This document shows, in pieces, positions 8,106 to 17,027 of a stretch of DNA of 64,000 nucleotides. The notes beneath the pieces were generated by a model that was not told the DNA's origin, made no database searches, and was given only the letters and a program-made list of their open reading frames with translations. This DNA is from Vibrio plantisponsor. Lineage in GTDB: Bacteria > Pseudomonadota > Gammaproteobacteria > Enterobacterales > Vibrionaceae. The stretch is taken from positions 231,898 to 295,897 of the forward strand of contig NZ_JABEQC010000003.1 in NCBI RefSeq assembly GCF_013041605.1, written 5' to 3'. Each line of letters opens with the position of its first letter. Position 1 is the first letter of the stretch. A program made the position numbers and the translations under genes.

Positions 8106-10226
8106 TCAACTCACTTTAAACTGATTTACCAATGCTTGCTGCTGTTTTGAAAGCGAGCTAATTTCTGCGCCCACAGCTTCAGATTCCCCAGCCTGCTCTA
8201 ATATTTGAGCACTCAAATCTCGAATATTCGCTACGTTTTGATTCACTTCAGCGGAAACCGTTTGCTGTTCTTCTGCGGCTTTCACAATCTGAGAATTCAT
8301 ATCGTTAATCGCTGAGATAGCATCGAAAATCTTGTTCAGCTCAGATACCGCTTGCTGTACATGCGACGCCGTTCCATTCGCCAAACTGTTGCCTTCTTGA
8401 ATAGCGTTCACCACATCACGGGTGCCTTTTTCAACTTTCTCAATCACTGTTCGGATTTCACCAACCGACGCCTGTGTGCGACTGGCTAGGTTGCGAACTT
8501 CATCTGCAACCACTGCAAAGCCTCTTCCTTGCTCTCCTGCTCGAGCTGCTTCAATAGCAGCATTGAGTGCGAGTAAGTTCGTCTGTTCTGAAATACCTTC
8601 AATCACCTCAAGAATATCGGTGATATTGACGTTGTTACGCGCAAGATCTTCAACAATTGGTACAGCGCGGTTCATGGTATTGACCAAGTTAAGCATCTCA
8701 GCTTCCGAAGTTTTAATCACTTCCTGCCCGATACGGGCGGACTCATTTGCTTGCTCTGCTGCGTGTACCGCATTTTCTGCGTTGTGGACAACCAAGCTCG
8801 CTGTTTGCGTCATCTCTTCAGAGGCAGTCGCAACAAGGTCGACTTCTCTAAACTGCGCTTCACTGCTACGTCTTGTCTCACCTGCGGTGATCTTTGCCTG
8901 CTCAGTGGTGTCCGCAACAGAATGTGTGGTTTCAATCACTTGCCTTATTGTGGATTGCAGTTTATCGAGGAACTTATTGAACCCGTGAGCCAACTGACCA
9001 ATTTCATCTTGCGATTGAACATCTAAACGCTGAGTTAAGTCGCCTTCGCCATCAGCAATGTCATTCAAACGTATTACGACTTCGCGAATAGGTTTCACTA
9101 TGCGTGATGCTGTGTAAGCAATCACCGTTAACCCTAGAACAGCAAATAATAAACCTGCAAGCAATTCTACTTTTACGCCACTTTCTACTTGCGCAGTAAT
9201 AACGCTATCAAGTTCATCTGCATCTTTCAGTACGCTACTACGGGGCATCTCGAATATCACGCCCCAAGTCTGATTAGCAACGGTAATCGGTGCAAACACC
9301 GTCATCCATTGCCCGTCTTCACTCCACAATGATTCAACTTTTTTACCAGACAGCAGACTTGAAACCTTGTCTTTAGAAACGCTTGAGCCGCCAAATGGTT
9401 GTCCAATAGCCAGAGCTTGGTCGTCGCTGGCGATAAGAGTTCCATCCAAACTGATAATGAAAATTTTGCCTTCACCATTAAATAAGCTGCTATCAGAGTC
9501 TTTCGCGATAACTAATAAAGGATCTAATTTTAAATCGATTCCGTAAAAGCCAATTACTTCCTCATCAACCACGATTGGAACTGAAATAGAAGTTGCCAAA
9601 AACTGCTCTGTTCCTTGGCTAATTAATCGTGGAGAAGTGACACAAGCGTTTCCGTCATTAATCGGGCAGCTAAAACGCTCGCTATTTTCGTTATCAGACA
9701 GCTGTTTCTCAGTTAAAACTTCATTCACTGCATTCTGGCCATCATCGGCAGATCGCCAATACGGAGCAAAACGTCCGATATCGTTGGAACCAACATAATC
9801 GGCATTTACATAGTTACTGTCTTCAGAATCGAGAGCGTTAGGTTTGAATACTAGGTAAGCGCCTTCGATGGTTGGGAAATCTAGTACGGATTTGCGAACC
9901 ATTTCGTTAAGTGCTGTACGTAGCGCTTCACTTTCACCGAAGTTGTCTTCCGAGTTTTTCTTGAGGAATAAAGCCGTTGAAGAGAGCATTTCTGCACGAT
10001 AAATCGCTTCACTGAGATATTCCGATATTTCAGTAGAATTTAACTGAGCGCGGGTTTTAAGTAATTGTTGAGACTTATTGATAACGGATTCAGCGCTCTG
10101 ATTTTTAATGACCTGCTGATTAGTCACAGCATTGTAAACCGAGAACCCGATAAGAGATAACGAGGTTACGAGCAGGCAAAAACCTGCCAGCAGTGTAATT
10201 TTCCACTGAACTGATAGTGTTCGCAT
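8106..10226 (-). CDS. Methyl-accepting chemotaxis protein with periplasmic dCache sensor
   Basis: A 706-residue chemoreceptor. The first transmembrane helix is about 10-33 and a large periplasmic dCache-like sensor spans about 34-350 ([12 protein letters not shown] and [13 protein letters not shown] are typical). The second membrane helix is 354-372 and HAMP about 373-426. A long coiled-coil domain has its CheA/CheW-binding tip at about 545-581 ([20 protein letters not shown]...). There is no C-terminal CheR-docking pentapeptide (it ends in FKVS). Two periplasmic cysteines (C187, C195) may form a disulfide. The ligand cannot be told from the sequence. It is a single gene, divergent from xthA. 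Confidence 0.93.
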   Translation of the reverse strand: MRTLSVQWKITLLAGFCLLVTSLSLIGFSVYNAVTNQQVIKNQSAESVINKSQQLLKTRAQLNSTEISEYLSEAIYRAEMLSSTALFLKKNSEDNFGESEALRTALNEMVRKSVLDFPTIEGAYLVFKPNALDSEDSNYVNADYVGSNDIGRFAPYWRSADDGQNAVNEVLTEKQLSDNENSERFSCPINDGNACVTSPRLISQGTEQFLATSISVPIVVDEEVIGFYGIDLKLDPLLVIAKDSDSSLFNGEGKIFIISLDGTLIASDDQALAIGQPFGGSSVSKDKVSSLLSGKKVESLWSEDGQWMTVFAPITVANQTWGVIFEMPRSSVLKDADELDSVITAQVESGVKVELLAGLLFAVLGLTVIAYTASRIVKPIREVVIRLNDIADGEGDLTQRLDVQSQDEIGQLAHGFNKFLDKLQSTIRQVIETTHSVADTTEQAKITAGETRRSSEAQFREVDLVATASEEMTQTASLVVHNAENAVHAAEQANESARIGQEVIKTSEAEMLNLVNTMNRAVPIVEDLARNNVNITDILEVIEGISEQTNLLALNAAIEAARAGEQGRGFAVVADEVRNLASRTQASVGEIRTVIEKVEKGTRDVVNAIQEGNSLANGTASHVQQAVSELNKIFDAISAINDMNSQIVKAAEEQQTVSAEVNQNVANIRDLSAQILEQAGESEAVGAEISSLSKQQQALVNQFKVS

Positions 10227-10477
10227 ACAACATCCTTATGCTAGCGTTTAAACTCATATAATCGAATGAGATAGCTAGAAATTAGACCACAATCTATCGA
10301 TATATCAATACAAATCTGACACAAAACTCACCATTTTCGGACACATTCAGTTTGAGCGAGTTCTTCGGTTTGTTCTGTTCATGCGAAGTGGTAACATCAC
10401 TCTGGTTCGTTGTTACCTTTTTATGTAATCAATTCAATTAGTAACGACTTAATAAACATTAAATTAAGGACTAACCA

Positions 10478-11284
10478 ATGAAAGTTATTAGCTTTAACAT
10501 CAATGGGTTACGAGCAAGACTTCACCAACTCAAAGCACTAATTGATAAACATCAACCTGATGTTATCGGCTTGCAAGAAATCAAAGTTCACGATGAAGCC
10601 TTCCCTATCGAAGATGTCGAAGCCATGGGTTATCACGTCTACTTTCACGGGCAAAAGGCGCATTACGGTGTGGCTATGCTCTGTAAGAAAGAACCGATTG
10701 AAGTTAAGAAAGGTTTTCCTACCGACAACGAAGATCATCAAAAGCGTATGATCATGGCGACATTCTTGGATGACAACGGTGAAAAAGTGACTGTTCTTAA
10801 CGGTTACTTCCCGCAAGGCGACAACGTCGGACATGAAGTTAAGTACCCATACAAGCGCCAGTTTTATAAAGATTTAATGACGTACTTAACTGAACACCAC
10901 AGTAATGATGAGCAGCTTATTGTTATGGGTGACATTAACATCAGTCCTATCGATTCAGATATCGGCATTGGCGAAGCAAACCGCAAGCGTTGGCTACAAA
11001 CGGGTAAATGTTCATTCCAACCAGAAGAACGCGAGTGGCTAAAAGCGCTCACCGATTGGGGCTTCGAAGATACATTCCGTAAACTTAACCCAAGCGTTAA
11101 TGATAAGTTCTCGTGGTTTGATTACCGTTCTCGCGGCTTTGATGACAACAGAGGTCTCCGTATTGATGTCATTTTGGCTACACCATCGCTGGCTCAAAAA
11201 TGTGTTGAGGCGGATATCGACTATGAACTTCGCGGCATCGACAAACCTTCTGACCACGCACCTATCTGGTCGGTATTCAACTAG
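10478..11284 (+). CDS. xthA: Exodeoxyribonuclease III (AP endonuclease)
   Basis: A 268-residue enzyme that cuts 5' of abasic sites and degrades 3' ends in base-excision repair. It has the full exonuclease III signature: N7 in [11 protein letters not shown]34 in LQEIK, the MGDINISP loop (D152, N154), and the closing SDHAPIW with D259 and H260 as metal and catalytic ligands. Length equals that of E. coli XthA. The Shine-Dalgarno AAGGA is seven bases before the ATG. It is monocistronic, with a strong terminator at 11315, and lies beside a divergent chemoreceptor. Confidence 0.97.
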   Translation: MKVISFNINGLRARLHQLKALIDKHQPDVIGLQEIKVHDEAFPIEDVEAMGYHVYFHGQKAHYGVAMLCKKEPIEVKKGFPTDNEDHQKRMIMATFLDDNGEKVTVLNGYFPQGDNVGHEVKYPYKRQFYKDLMTYLTEHHSNDEQLIVMGDINISPIDSDIGIGEANRKRWLQTGKCSFQPEEREWLKALTDWGFEDTFRKLNPSVNDKFSWFDYRSRGFDDNRGLRIDVILATPSLAQKCVEADIDYELRGIDKPSDHAPIWSVFN

Positions 11285-11314
11285 CCATCCCAGTTATGTC
11301 TCTTTCCTAATATG

Positions 11315-11346
11315 ACAAAGCCCCTACTCAGGGGCTTTGTTTATTT
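11315..11346 (+). terminator. Terminator of xthA
   Basis: A ten-base perfect stem, ACAAAGCCCC/GGGGCTTTGT, with loop TACTCA, followed by TTATTT. It lies between xthA and the convergent ABC transporter genes. Confidence 0.85.
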
Positions 11347-11381
11347 CATGTCTAAACCGCAAATGTAGTTGTTCAGAAACG

Positions 11382-12059
11382 TTAGCTAAGTGGACGCAAA
11401 TAGCGCAAGAAACGTTTTTCAGCACCTTTAAAGCACCAAAGTACAATGAAGGTTAAGCTCATATAGAACAGACCCGCTGTTAAGAACGATTCAAATGGTG
11501 CGTAGTAGCGTGAATTCACCAAACGAGCAGCACCTGTTAAATCCATAATGGTTACAATACCAGCTACTGCGCTGCCGTGGATCATAAAAATCACTTCGTT
11601 ACTGTAAGCTGGTAATGCACGACGAAGCGCACTTGGCAGAATAATACGGCGATAAGTTTGGAATACACTCATACCATAAGCTTTAGCCGCTTCCACTTCG
11701 CCTTTTGGTAGGCCATTAATTGCACCACGCACAATCTCTGCGGTGTAGGCGGAAGTGTTGAGAATGAACGCCACCAAAGCACAGAACCATGCATTTTCCC
11801 AAAGGGTTCCTTTTACAGGGAAGAACTGATCCATACCGTAGTAAATCAGATACAACTGAACCAGTAATGGCGTACCACGGAAGAAATAGATGTAGCCCCA
11901 AGAAGGCAAGTTCAGCGCATAGTTTTTACTGTTACGTGCGATAGCTAAAGGAATCGCAATACATATGCCGATGATCAGAGAGAGAGACACTAACCATACT
12001 GTTGTCCATAAGCCTTGAAAGTAAATTGGAAGGCTTTCAATAATCAGTGAAAAGTCCAT
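11382..12059 (-). CDS. Amino acid ABC transporter permease (HisM/AotM type)
   Basis: A 225-residue inner-membrane permease of the polar amino acid family, last of four genes reading leftward. It has five or six membrane segments and the EAA loop that contacts the ATPase (EVEAAKAYGMSVFQTYRRIILPSA), with YFFRGTPLLVQL upstream of it. The sequence resembles HisM and AotM more than E. coli ArtM, and with the partner permease it would form the heterodimeric channel. It starts two bases after the previous stop. Substrate by context: arginine, ornithine, lysine or histidine, with arginine/ornithine favoured by the ARG-box candidate upstream. Confidence 0.9.
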   Translation of the reverse strand: MDFSLIIESLPIYFQGLWTTVWLVSLSLIIGICIAIPLAIARNSKNYALNLPSWGYIYFFRGTPLLVQLYLIYYGMDQFFPVKGTLWENAWFCALVAFILNTSAYTAEIVRGAINGLPKGEVEAAKAYGMSVFQTYRRIILPSALRRALPAYSNEVIFMIHGSAVAGIVTIMDLTGAARLVNSRYYAPFESFLTAGLFYMSLTFIVLWCFKGAEKRFLRYLRPLS

Positions 12060-12061
12060 AT

Positions 12062-12793
12062 TTACCTCGTATGAATGCTAAATTTGCGCTCAACTAGCTT
12101 AAGCAGGCCAGTCGAAATGCTGGTAAACAGAAGGAATATGACCGCAACCGTCATGTAGAAGGTAAATGGCATTTTCGTTGAACCTGCGGCCAGTGAACTC
12201 ATACGAACCATGTCTTCTAAACCGATGATAGAAACCAGAGCCGTTGTTTTCAGTAGAACCAGCCAGTTGTTACCAAACCCCGGTAGCGCATGACGAATCA
12301 TTTGCGGCAGAAGTATGCGTCTGAACGACAATACAGCGCTCATGCCATAAGCTTTGGCTGCTTCCATTTCGCCTTTATCCACCGCCATGATTGCGCCGCG
12401 GAAGGTTTCAGCCATGTAAGCACCAAAGATAAATCCGATCGTCAATACACCAGCAATAAACGGGCTTACATCGATGTAATCAGGCACATACTGAACCCAT
12501 TCCTCCGCAGTGCCGAGCCAGTCGTTCAAAGTTTCATTGATTGAGTAAAGACTGTTGTTCAGTAAGATTTGACCACCGAAGAAAATCAGCATCATCAGAA
12601 CAAGATCCGGAATGCCGCGAATAATGGTGGTATAGAGCGTTGCTATGCCCTTAGCCCATGCATAAGGAGACAATTTTGCCAGTGCGCCTAACATGCCAAG
12701 CACAACAGCTAATAAAAGTGAAAGTATGGCAACTTCAATGGTGAGTACTGCCCCTTTTGCTATAGAGGCTTCATATCCCTGTAGATCCAGCAT
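12062..12793 (-). CDS. Amino acid ABC transporter permease (HisQ/AotQ type)
   Basis: A 243-residue inner-membrane permease, partner of the gene immediately downstream. Typical features are the N-terminal GAVLTIEVAILSLLLAVVLG helix, TTIIRGIPDLVLMMLIFFGG, and the EAA loop EMEAAKAYGMSAVLSFRRILLPQ. It follows the binding-protein gene after a 125-base gap that contains an 11-bp perfect hairpin, a common way to give less permease than binding protein. A ribosome-binding site (AGGA) precedes the ATG at 12793. Confidence 0.9.
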   Translation of the reverse strand: MLDLQGYEASIAKGAVLTIEVAILSLLLAVVLGMLGALAKLSPYAWAKGIATLYTTIIRGIPDLVLMMLIFFGGQILLNNSLYSINETLNDWLGTAEEWVQYVPDYIDVSPFIAGVLTIGFIFGAYMAETFRGAIMAVDKGEMEAAKAYGMSAVLSFRRILLPQMIRHALPGFGNNWLVLLKTTALVSIIGLEDMVRMSSLAAGSTKMPFTFYMTVAVIFLLFTSISTGLLKLVERKFSIHTR

Positions 12794-12879
12794 AAAAACT
12801 TCCTAGTCCTTAAAGCTTGGCTGCTGGGTACTGCTACGAACTAGGAACCAACAGCCAAGAATGCCTTTATTATTGTTTC

Positions 12880-12906
12880 GTCTCTGTTGTTCAACACAAC
12901 AGAGAC
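12880..12906 (-). terminator. Intercistronic hairpin downstream of the binding-protein gene
   Basis: A perfect 11-bp stem, GTCTCTGTTGT/ACAACAGAGAC, with a 5-base loop and no U-tract. It lies 13 bases after the binding-protein stop and before the permease genes. It probably acts as partial terminator or 3'-exonuclease block to set the ratio of binding protein to permease. Confidence 0.65.
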
Positions 12907-12918
12907 ATTTGAGGCTTA

Positions 12919-13695
12919 TTAATCGCCGTATACGTCGTACTTGAAGTATTTAGCCGCGATTTGTTGATAAACGCCTTTTTCACGAAGTGAACTGATAGCG
13001 CCATTTAGCTTTTCAGTCAGGTCTTTATCTTGTTTACGAACTGCAATGCCAAAACCGTCACCGAACCATTTAGGATCAGTCAATGAAGGACCAACGAACT
13101 CATAGCCTTCACCACCTGGTTTGTTTAGTACGCCATCTTCTAGAGCAGACGCATCACCTAGAACAGAAGCAATACGGCCATTTGCAAGGTCAAGGTAAGC
13201 TTCATCGAATGAACCGTAACGAACGATTTCTACAGAATCACCATAGTTGTCTGTTAGGTACTTGTCGTGAGTTGTCGCACGTTGTACACCAATTTTAACG
13301 CCTTTAAGGCCTTCTTTAGAGAAATCTAAACCAGCGCCTTTTTTAGCGATAAATTTGTTTGGGATCAGTGCGTATTTGTTGGTGAAATCAACTTTCTTCT
13401 TGCGCTCTTCAGTAATAGACATCGCAGCAATGATCGCGTCGTATTTACGAGCAAGTAGAGAAGGAATAATACCATCCCAGTCTTGAGCAACGATTTGGCA
13501 TTTTACTGCCATCTCTTCACAAAGCGCGTTTGCCATATCAACGTCAAAGCCTTTCAGAGAACCATCTGATTCTGTCCAGCTAAACGGAGGGTAAGCACCT
13601 TCAATACCAAAGCGTACAGTTTTCCACTCTTTCGCTTGGGCAACACCGGTCGCAGCTGTAGCAGCTATTGCCGCAACTAATAACCACTTTTTCAT
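12919..13695 (-). CDS. Periplasmic basic amino acid-binding protein (ArgT/HisJ/AotJ type)
   Basis: A 258-residue solute-binding protein (SBP_bac_3). The signal peptide MKKWLLVAAIAATAATGVAQA is cleaved before KEWKTVRFG. Family motifs are GIEGAYPPFSW, GFDVDMANALCEEM, QDWDGIIPSLLARKYDAIIAAMSIT and KFDF-like VDFTNKY. Cysteines in ALCEEMAVKCQ match the LAO/HisJ disulfide position. I chose the ATG at 13695 because AGGAG lies seven bases upstream; the ATG at 13701 would be only one base from it. It delivers the ligand to the permease pair encoded downstream. The ATPase gene lies 83 bases upstream. Confidence 0.92.
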   Translation of the reverse strand: MKKWLLVAAIAATAATGVAQAKEWKTVRFGIEGAYPPFSWTESDGSLKGFDVDMANALCEEMAVKCQIVAQDWDGIIPSLLARKYDAIIAAMSITEERKKKVDFTNKYALIPNKFIAKKGAGLDFSKEGLKGVKIGVQRATTHDKYLTDNYGDSVEIVRYGSFDEAYLDLANGRIASVLGDASALEDGVLNKPGGEGYEFVGPSLTDPKWFGDGFGIAVRKQDKDLTEKLNGAISSLREKGVYQQIAAKYFKYDVYGD

Positions 13696-13778
13696 TTCCA
13701 TACTCCTGTGATTGTTGTGTTTTATTTTTACTTTAGTTTTCTCAGCCCGTCTTAAGTAAAACAAAGGGCTGAAATATT

Positions 13779-14549
13779 TTAATAAATTGAAGAGATAAAC
13801 TGCTTAAGACGCTCTGAATCCGGATTGCTAAACAGCTTTTTAGGATCGCCCTGTTCTTCCACCAATCCTTGATGCAAAAACAAAACGTGGTTAGAAACGT
13901 CACGAGCAAACGCCATTTCATGAGTAACCACTAACATGGTTCGCCCTTCTTCAGCTAGCGAACGCATAACTCCCAACACTTCTCCCACTAACTCAGGGTC
14001 AAGAGCTGAAGTTGGCTCATCAAATAGCAATACTTCTGGTTCAACAGCGAGTGCTCTTGCAATTGCAGCACGTTGTTGCTGACCGCCGGAAAGGTGACCC
14101 GGGTAGTAATCTTTACGCTCGTAAAGACCCACTTTCTTTAATAGTAGTTCTGCATTTTCAATTGCTTGAGCTTTAGGAACACCAAGAACGTGGACAGGTG
14201 CTTCAATCACGTTTTCCAGCACTGTCATGTGTGACCAGAGATTGAATCCTTGAAAAACCATTGCTAAGCGCGAACGGATACGCTGCACCTGTTTTTCATT
14301 GGCAGGAAGAGAGATACCTTGACGATTCTTTTTCATTTGAATCAACTCACCATTCACCCAGATTTCACCATCTGTCGGTGTTTCGAGCAAATTGATGCAA
14401 CGAAGGAAAGTACTTTTACCAGAACCGGATGAGCCGATAATAGAGATAACATCGCCTTTATGGGCTTGAAGTGAAATGCCTTTCAGAACTTCATTCTGGC
14501 CAAATGTTTTGTGCAGTTGTTTTATATCGAGCGCTGGTACTTCATTCAT
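13779..14549 (-). CDS. Amino acid ABC transporter ATPase (HisP/AotP type)
   Basis: A 256-residue ABC ATPase, first gene of the four-gene importer operon (ATPase, binding protein, permease, permease). Walker [10 protein letters not shown] is at about 39-47, the HisP-like insertion LIQMKKNRQGISLPANEKQVQRI at about 69-91, the LSGGQQQR signature at 153-160 and Walker B LLFDEP near 174. The start at 14549 (MNEVPALDI) has GGGAG upstream; the frame extending to 14588 adds residues not typical of the family. The gene order equals artP-artI-artQ-artM of E. coli, but the sequence is nearer the histidine/arginine-ornithine group, so I leave the symbol blank. Confidence 0.92.
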   Translation of the reverse strand: MNEVPALDIKQLHKTFGQNEVLKGISLQAHKGDVISIIGSSGSGKSTFLRCINLLETPTDGEIWVNGELIQMKKNRQGISLPANEKQVQRIRSRLAMVFQGFNLWSHMTVLENVIEAPVHVLGVPKAQAIENAELLLKKVGLYERKDYYPGHLSGGQQQRAAIARALAVEPEVLLFDEPTSALDPELVGEVLGVMRSLAEEGRTMLVVTHEMAFARDVSNHVLFLHQGLVEEQGDPKKLFSNPDSERLKQFISSIY

Positions 14550-14658
14550 GCGCTTTAACTCCCTGTATTTTATGACACTGCAGAGCATTCCAGCTCAATT
14601 TCGCTACAAAGTATCACTCAGCGCCATAACATGCAACAAATTATTAACCTGCAAAAAT

Positions 14659-14693
14659 GAAATATTTAATTATTTTATGTGAGTATTAATTCA
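14659..14693. promoter_or_regulatory. Candidate tandem ARG box (ArgR operator)
   Basis: TGAGTATTAATTCA at 14680-14693 matches the ArgR core TGAAT-WWWW-ATTCA with one mismatch. A weaker copy (about four mismatches) begins 21 bases upstream at 14659, the usual spacing of paired ARG boxes. The pair sits 110-145 bases before the ATPase start, fitting arginine repression of a basic amino acid importer. Confidence 0.5.
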
Positions 14694-14956
14694 TAAAATG
14701 GCTATTTCTTCTTCAAAGCTCGCATATTCAAACACTCTACACCTGTCTGACACAGCTACACCAATTTAACAAAAATGCCAAAAGCAAGACTTATAGCAAA
14801 CTTTGAAACATAACCACTACGCATAGGTTTCCACGTTTTGGCAAGTTCAAAAGGGGTAATAAACATCACACTTTGAAAATTAATTTCAACCATAAAAACC
14901 ACTATCTGCCTGATTTTATTATAACGATGTAGTTTTCTTTCATTTCCCAAACTAAA

Positions 14957-14970
14957 GTGATCAAGATCAA
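14957..14970 (+). promoter_or_regulatory. Candidate FNR site upstream of the DUF3360 gene
   Basis: GTGATCAAGATCAA matches the FNR consensus TTGAT-N4-ATCAA in nine of ten specified positions. It lies about 190 bases before the DUF3360 start and, via read-through, upstream of pflB, so anaerobic activation is expected. Confidence 0.55.
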
Positions 14971-15160
14971 TCACTATAAAGGGTTAGCACGTTAAACTCG
15001 CCACCAATTATAAGGCGATTCTAAAGCCCATTATTAATTTCGTTGGCTATGCTATAAAGCACAACAGAAACGTGTTACATATTCAGCCGAAACTTTCGCT
15101 ATTGCGGACATTTAAGCAGAATTCAATTCAGAATTAATAACTTTATAAAATGAGGAATCT

Positions 15161-16708
15161 ATGTCAGAAGCAGTGAATAAAGCGCATTCTGATTCAGATA
15201 TCGAGACTAAGAGCTACAGTGAGCTTCATCGTCCAGCGTCTGAGTTCGACAGCCGTTCAGATTACTTAGATCATGAACTACAAATCATGAAGCCTCGCCG
15301 CTATGGTTTAAACTTACCAGGTCGCGATTTCCGTTTTGAACTTGAAGATTTCGTTCCTGCTCTAGCTGGTACTATCGGCATCATCTCGATGTACTCCGCT
15401 GTTATGATGTCTTGGGCAGAAGGTCTGACACAAGCTTGGGATCACGTTCATCTAACGAAAGAGTTCGCTATCGAAGTCGCTCGTGTGGAAATGTTGATTC
15501 CTGCTTTATTATTCTGTGTGCTTGCTTCTGGTATCTTTAACCCGAAAGCAAACTTAGCAGGTAACCACGGTCCGATGATTCCACTTATCGGTACTATCGC
15601 GCTAGCTGGTGCTCACCCTCTTGCATTAGCACTGCTTATTGGTGTCTTTGGTCTGCTACTTAGCTTCTTCAAAGGCGGCTCTAAGCTTGTTAACCTCACT
15701 TCTGAAGGCACAGCCGGTGGTTTGCTCATATTCCTTGGTTTGACGGGCACAATTAGCCAGATTAACTCCATACAGGCTTGGGCTGTCGGTTTGCAATCGG
15801 CAGACGTAGCTGCGGGCAGCATGGGTTATGTGGGTATTATCGTACTTGGTATCAACGTAGCGATTTATGCTTACCTAGCTAAAGTGAACAAGCGTTGGCT
15901 TGCTATCCCAGTGTGTGCATTCTCTGGTCTTGCGATCGCTCTAGCTCTTGGTGCTGGTTTCGACATTAAATTCGAAACTCACATGGGTCTTCCAAACCTG
16001 AACCCAGTTTACTGGTGGGGCAGCACAGAAGAAGGTTGGATGCTAGGTCTTCCTAATATGGAACACTTCATTGCATCTCTGCCATTCGCGATTCTTGCAG
16101 TAGCAATGTGGTCTCCAGACTTCCTTGGTCACCGTATCTTCCAAGAGATGAACTACCCTAAAGGTTCTGAAAAAGTACTAATGGACGTTGATGACACTAT
16201 GACTATGTGTTCATTCCGCCAGATGGTTGGTACAGCAGTAGGTGGTGGTAACATCACGTCATCTTGGGGTACATACATGATCCCTGCGGCTATCGCTAAG
16301 CGTCCAATCCCAGCGGGTTCAATTCTGCTTGGTCTGATCGTAATGACAGTTGCGATACTTGGTTTCCCAATGGACGTTGCAGTATGGCCACCTGTTATGC
16401 GTGTTGCGCTACTAGTAGGTGTATCTCTACCTCTACTAGAAGCTGGTATGCAAATGGTTCGCGATACGAAAGACTCACAAGCTGCTGGTATCTGTATCTT
16501 TGCATCTATCGTTGCAAACCCAGTATTAGCTTGGGCACTAACCATGTTCCTAGACAACAACGGTTTAATTGGTGACAAAGAACGTGCTTCACGCTTGTCA
16601 TTCATGGATAAAATTGTTATCCCTGTAACCGTGTTTATTATCTGTCTTGTTGCTATGCTGGCTGTTGGTATGCTAGAAGCTCAATATGGTCTAAAAGCTT
16701 GGCTATAA
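15161..16708 (+). CDS. DUF3360 multi-pass membrane protein, putative transporter
   Basis: A 515-residue inner-membrane protein with about 11-13 hydrophobic segments after a charged 60-residue cytoplasmic N-terminus. It fits the DUF3360 family, which resembles the APC/SulP-NCS2 transporter fold: note GIFNPKANLAGNHGPMIPLIG and the glycine-rich GTAGGLLIFLG helices. Substrate is unknown. It occupies the place focA has before pflB in E. coli, but it is unrelated in sequence and twice as long as FocA. The FNR-like site at 14957 suggests anaerobic expression. A good terminator at 16730 separates it from pflB, so co-transcription would need read-through. The ribosome-binding site is GAGGA, five bases before the ATG. 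Confidence 0.8.
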   Translation: MSEAVNKAHSDSDIETKSYSELHRPASEFDSRSDYLDHELQIMKPRRYGLNLPGRDFRFELEDFVPALAGTIGIISMYSAVMMSWAEGLTQAWDHVHLTKEFAIEVARVEMLIPALLFCVLASGIFNPKANLAGNHGPMIPLIGTIALAGAHPLALALLIGVFGLLLSFFKGGSKLVNLTSEGTAGGLLIFLGLTGTISQINSIQAWAVGLQSADVAAGSMGYVGIIVLGINVAIYAYLAKVNKRWLAIPVCAFSGLAIALALGAGFDIKFETHMGLPNLNPVYWWGSTEEGWMLGLPNMEHFIASLPFAILAVAMWSPDFLGHRIFQEMNYPKGSEKVLMDVDDTMTMCSFRQMVGTAVGGGNITSSWGTYMIPAAIAKRPIPAGSILLGLIVMTVAILGFPMDVAVWPPVMRVALLVGVSLPLLEAGMQMVRDTKDSQAAGICIFASIVANPVLAWALTMFLDNNGLIGDKERASRLSFMDKIVIPVTVFIICLVAMLAVGMLEAQYGLKAWL

Positions 16709-16729
16709 GATAAAGTTTCAAGATTAGAC

Positions 16730-16757
16730 GGGTAGCGCAAGACGCTACCCTCTTTTT
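16730..16757 (+). terminator. Terminator after the DUF3360 gene
   Basis: Stem GGGTAGCG/CGCTACCC with a 5-base loop, followed by TCTTTTT. Confidence 0.85.
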
Positions 16758-17027
16758 ATTATTTGATTATCTTTTTCAACTTATTTTTGTTTTATTCAAC
16801 TTTTATTGATTTAGTTTAAGTTTTGCAAATTTTTTTTAGTGTAATGTAATTTCATCAAACGGACATTTCACTGTAAGAACAAGTAACAATATCTATAGTA
16901 TTAATCTGAGATTATGAACTATACATATTGTTATTAAATAGAGTGTACTGCCTCTCTTTGACTGAAGAGATAGCTGGCTCAACGGCGAAACAGTACGTGT
17001 TTTTTCTACTAAAAAGGTAGGTATGTC
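16758..17027 (+). promoter_or_regulatory. pflB upstream region
   Basis: About 270 bases of AT-rich sequence between the terminator at 16730 and pflB (319 bases counted from the DUF3360 stop). It must contain a pflB promoter. The octamer TTCAACTT occurs twice within 30 bases near 16775-16802. I see no FNR site as good as the one at 14957. The pflB ribosome-binding site is AAAGGTAGG. Confidence 0.4.

Larger units (their letters stand above)
14550..15160. other. Intergenic region between the amino acid importer and DUF3360 genes
   Basis: A 611-base divergent control region. It holds the ARG-box and FNR candidates listed separately. Near 15118-15139 there is a short direct repeat (CAGAATT twice) just before the DUF3360 ribosome-binding site GAGGA. 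No gene is supported here. Confidence 0.6.

Noticed and set aside
8503..8600. Near-identical sequence shared by the three chemoreceptor genes (also near 20900 and 54340), at first sight a dispersed repeat
   Set aside because: It encodes the universally conserved receptor tip; the similarity is due to homology, not to a repeat element.
8422..8988. 188-codon open frame on the plus strand inside the first chemoreceptor gene
   Set aside because: It is antisense to the conserved signalling domain, has no ribosome-binding site, and its composition follows from the Ala- and Glu-rich coding strand. Similar frames appear opposite the other chemoreceptors.
16153..16605. 150-codon minus-strand frame opposite the DUF3360 gene
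   Set aside because: Antisense of a membrane protein gene; no translation signals.
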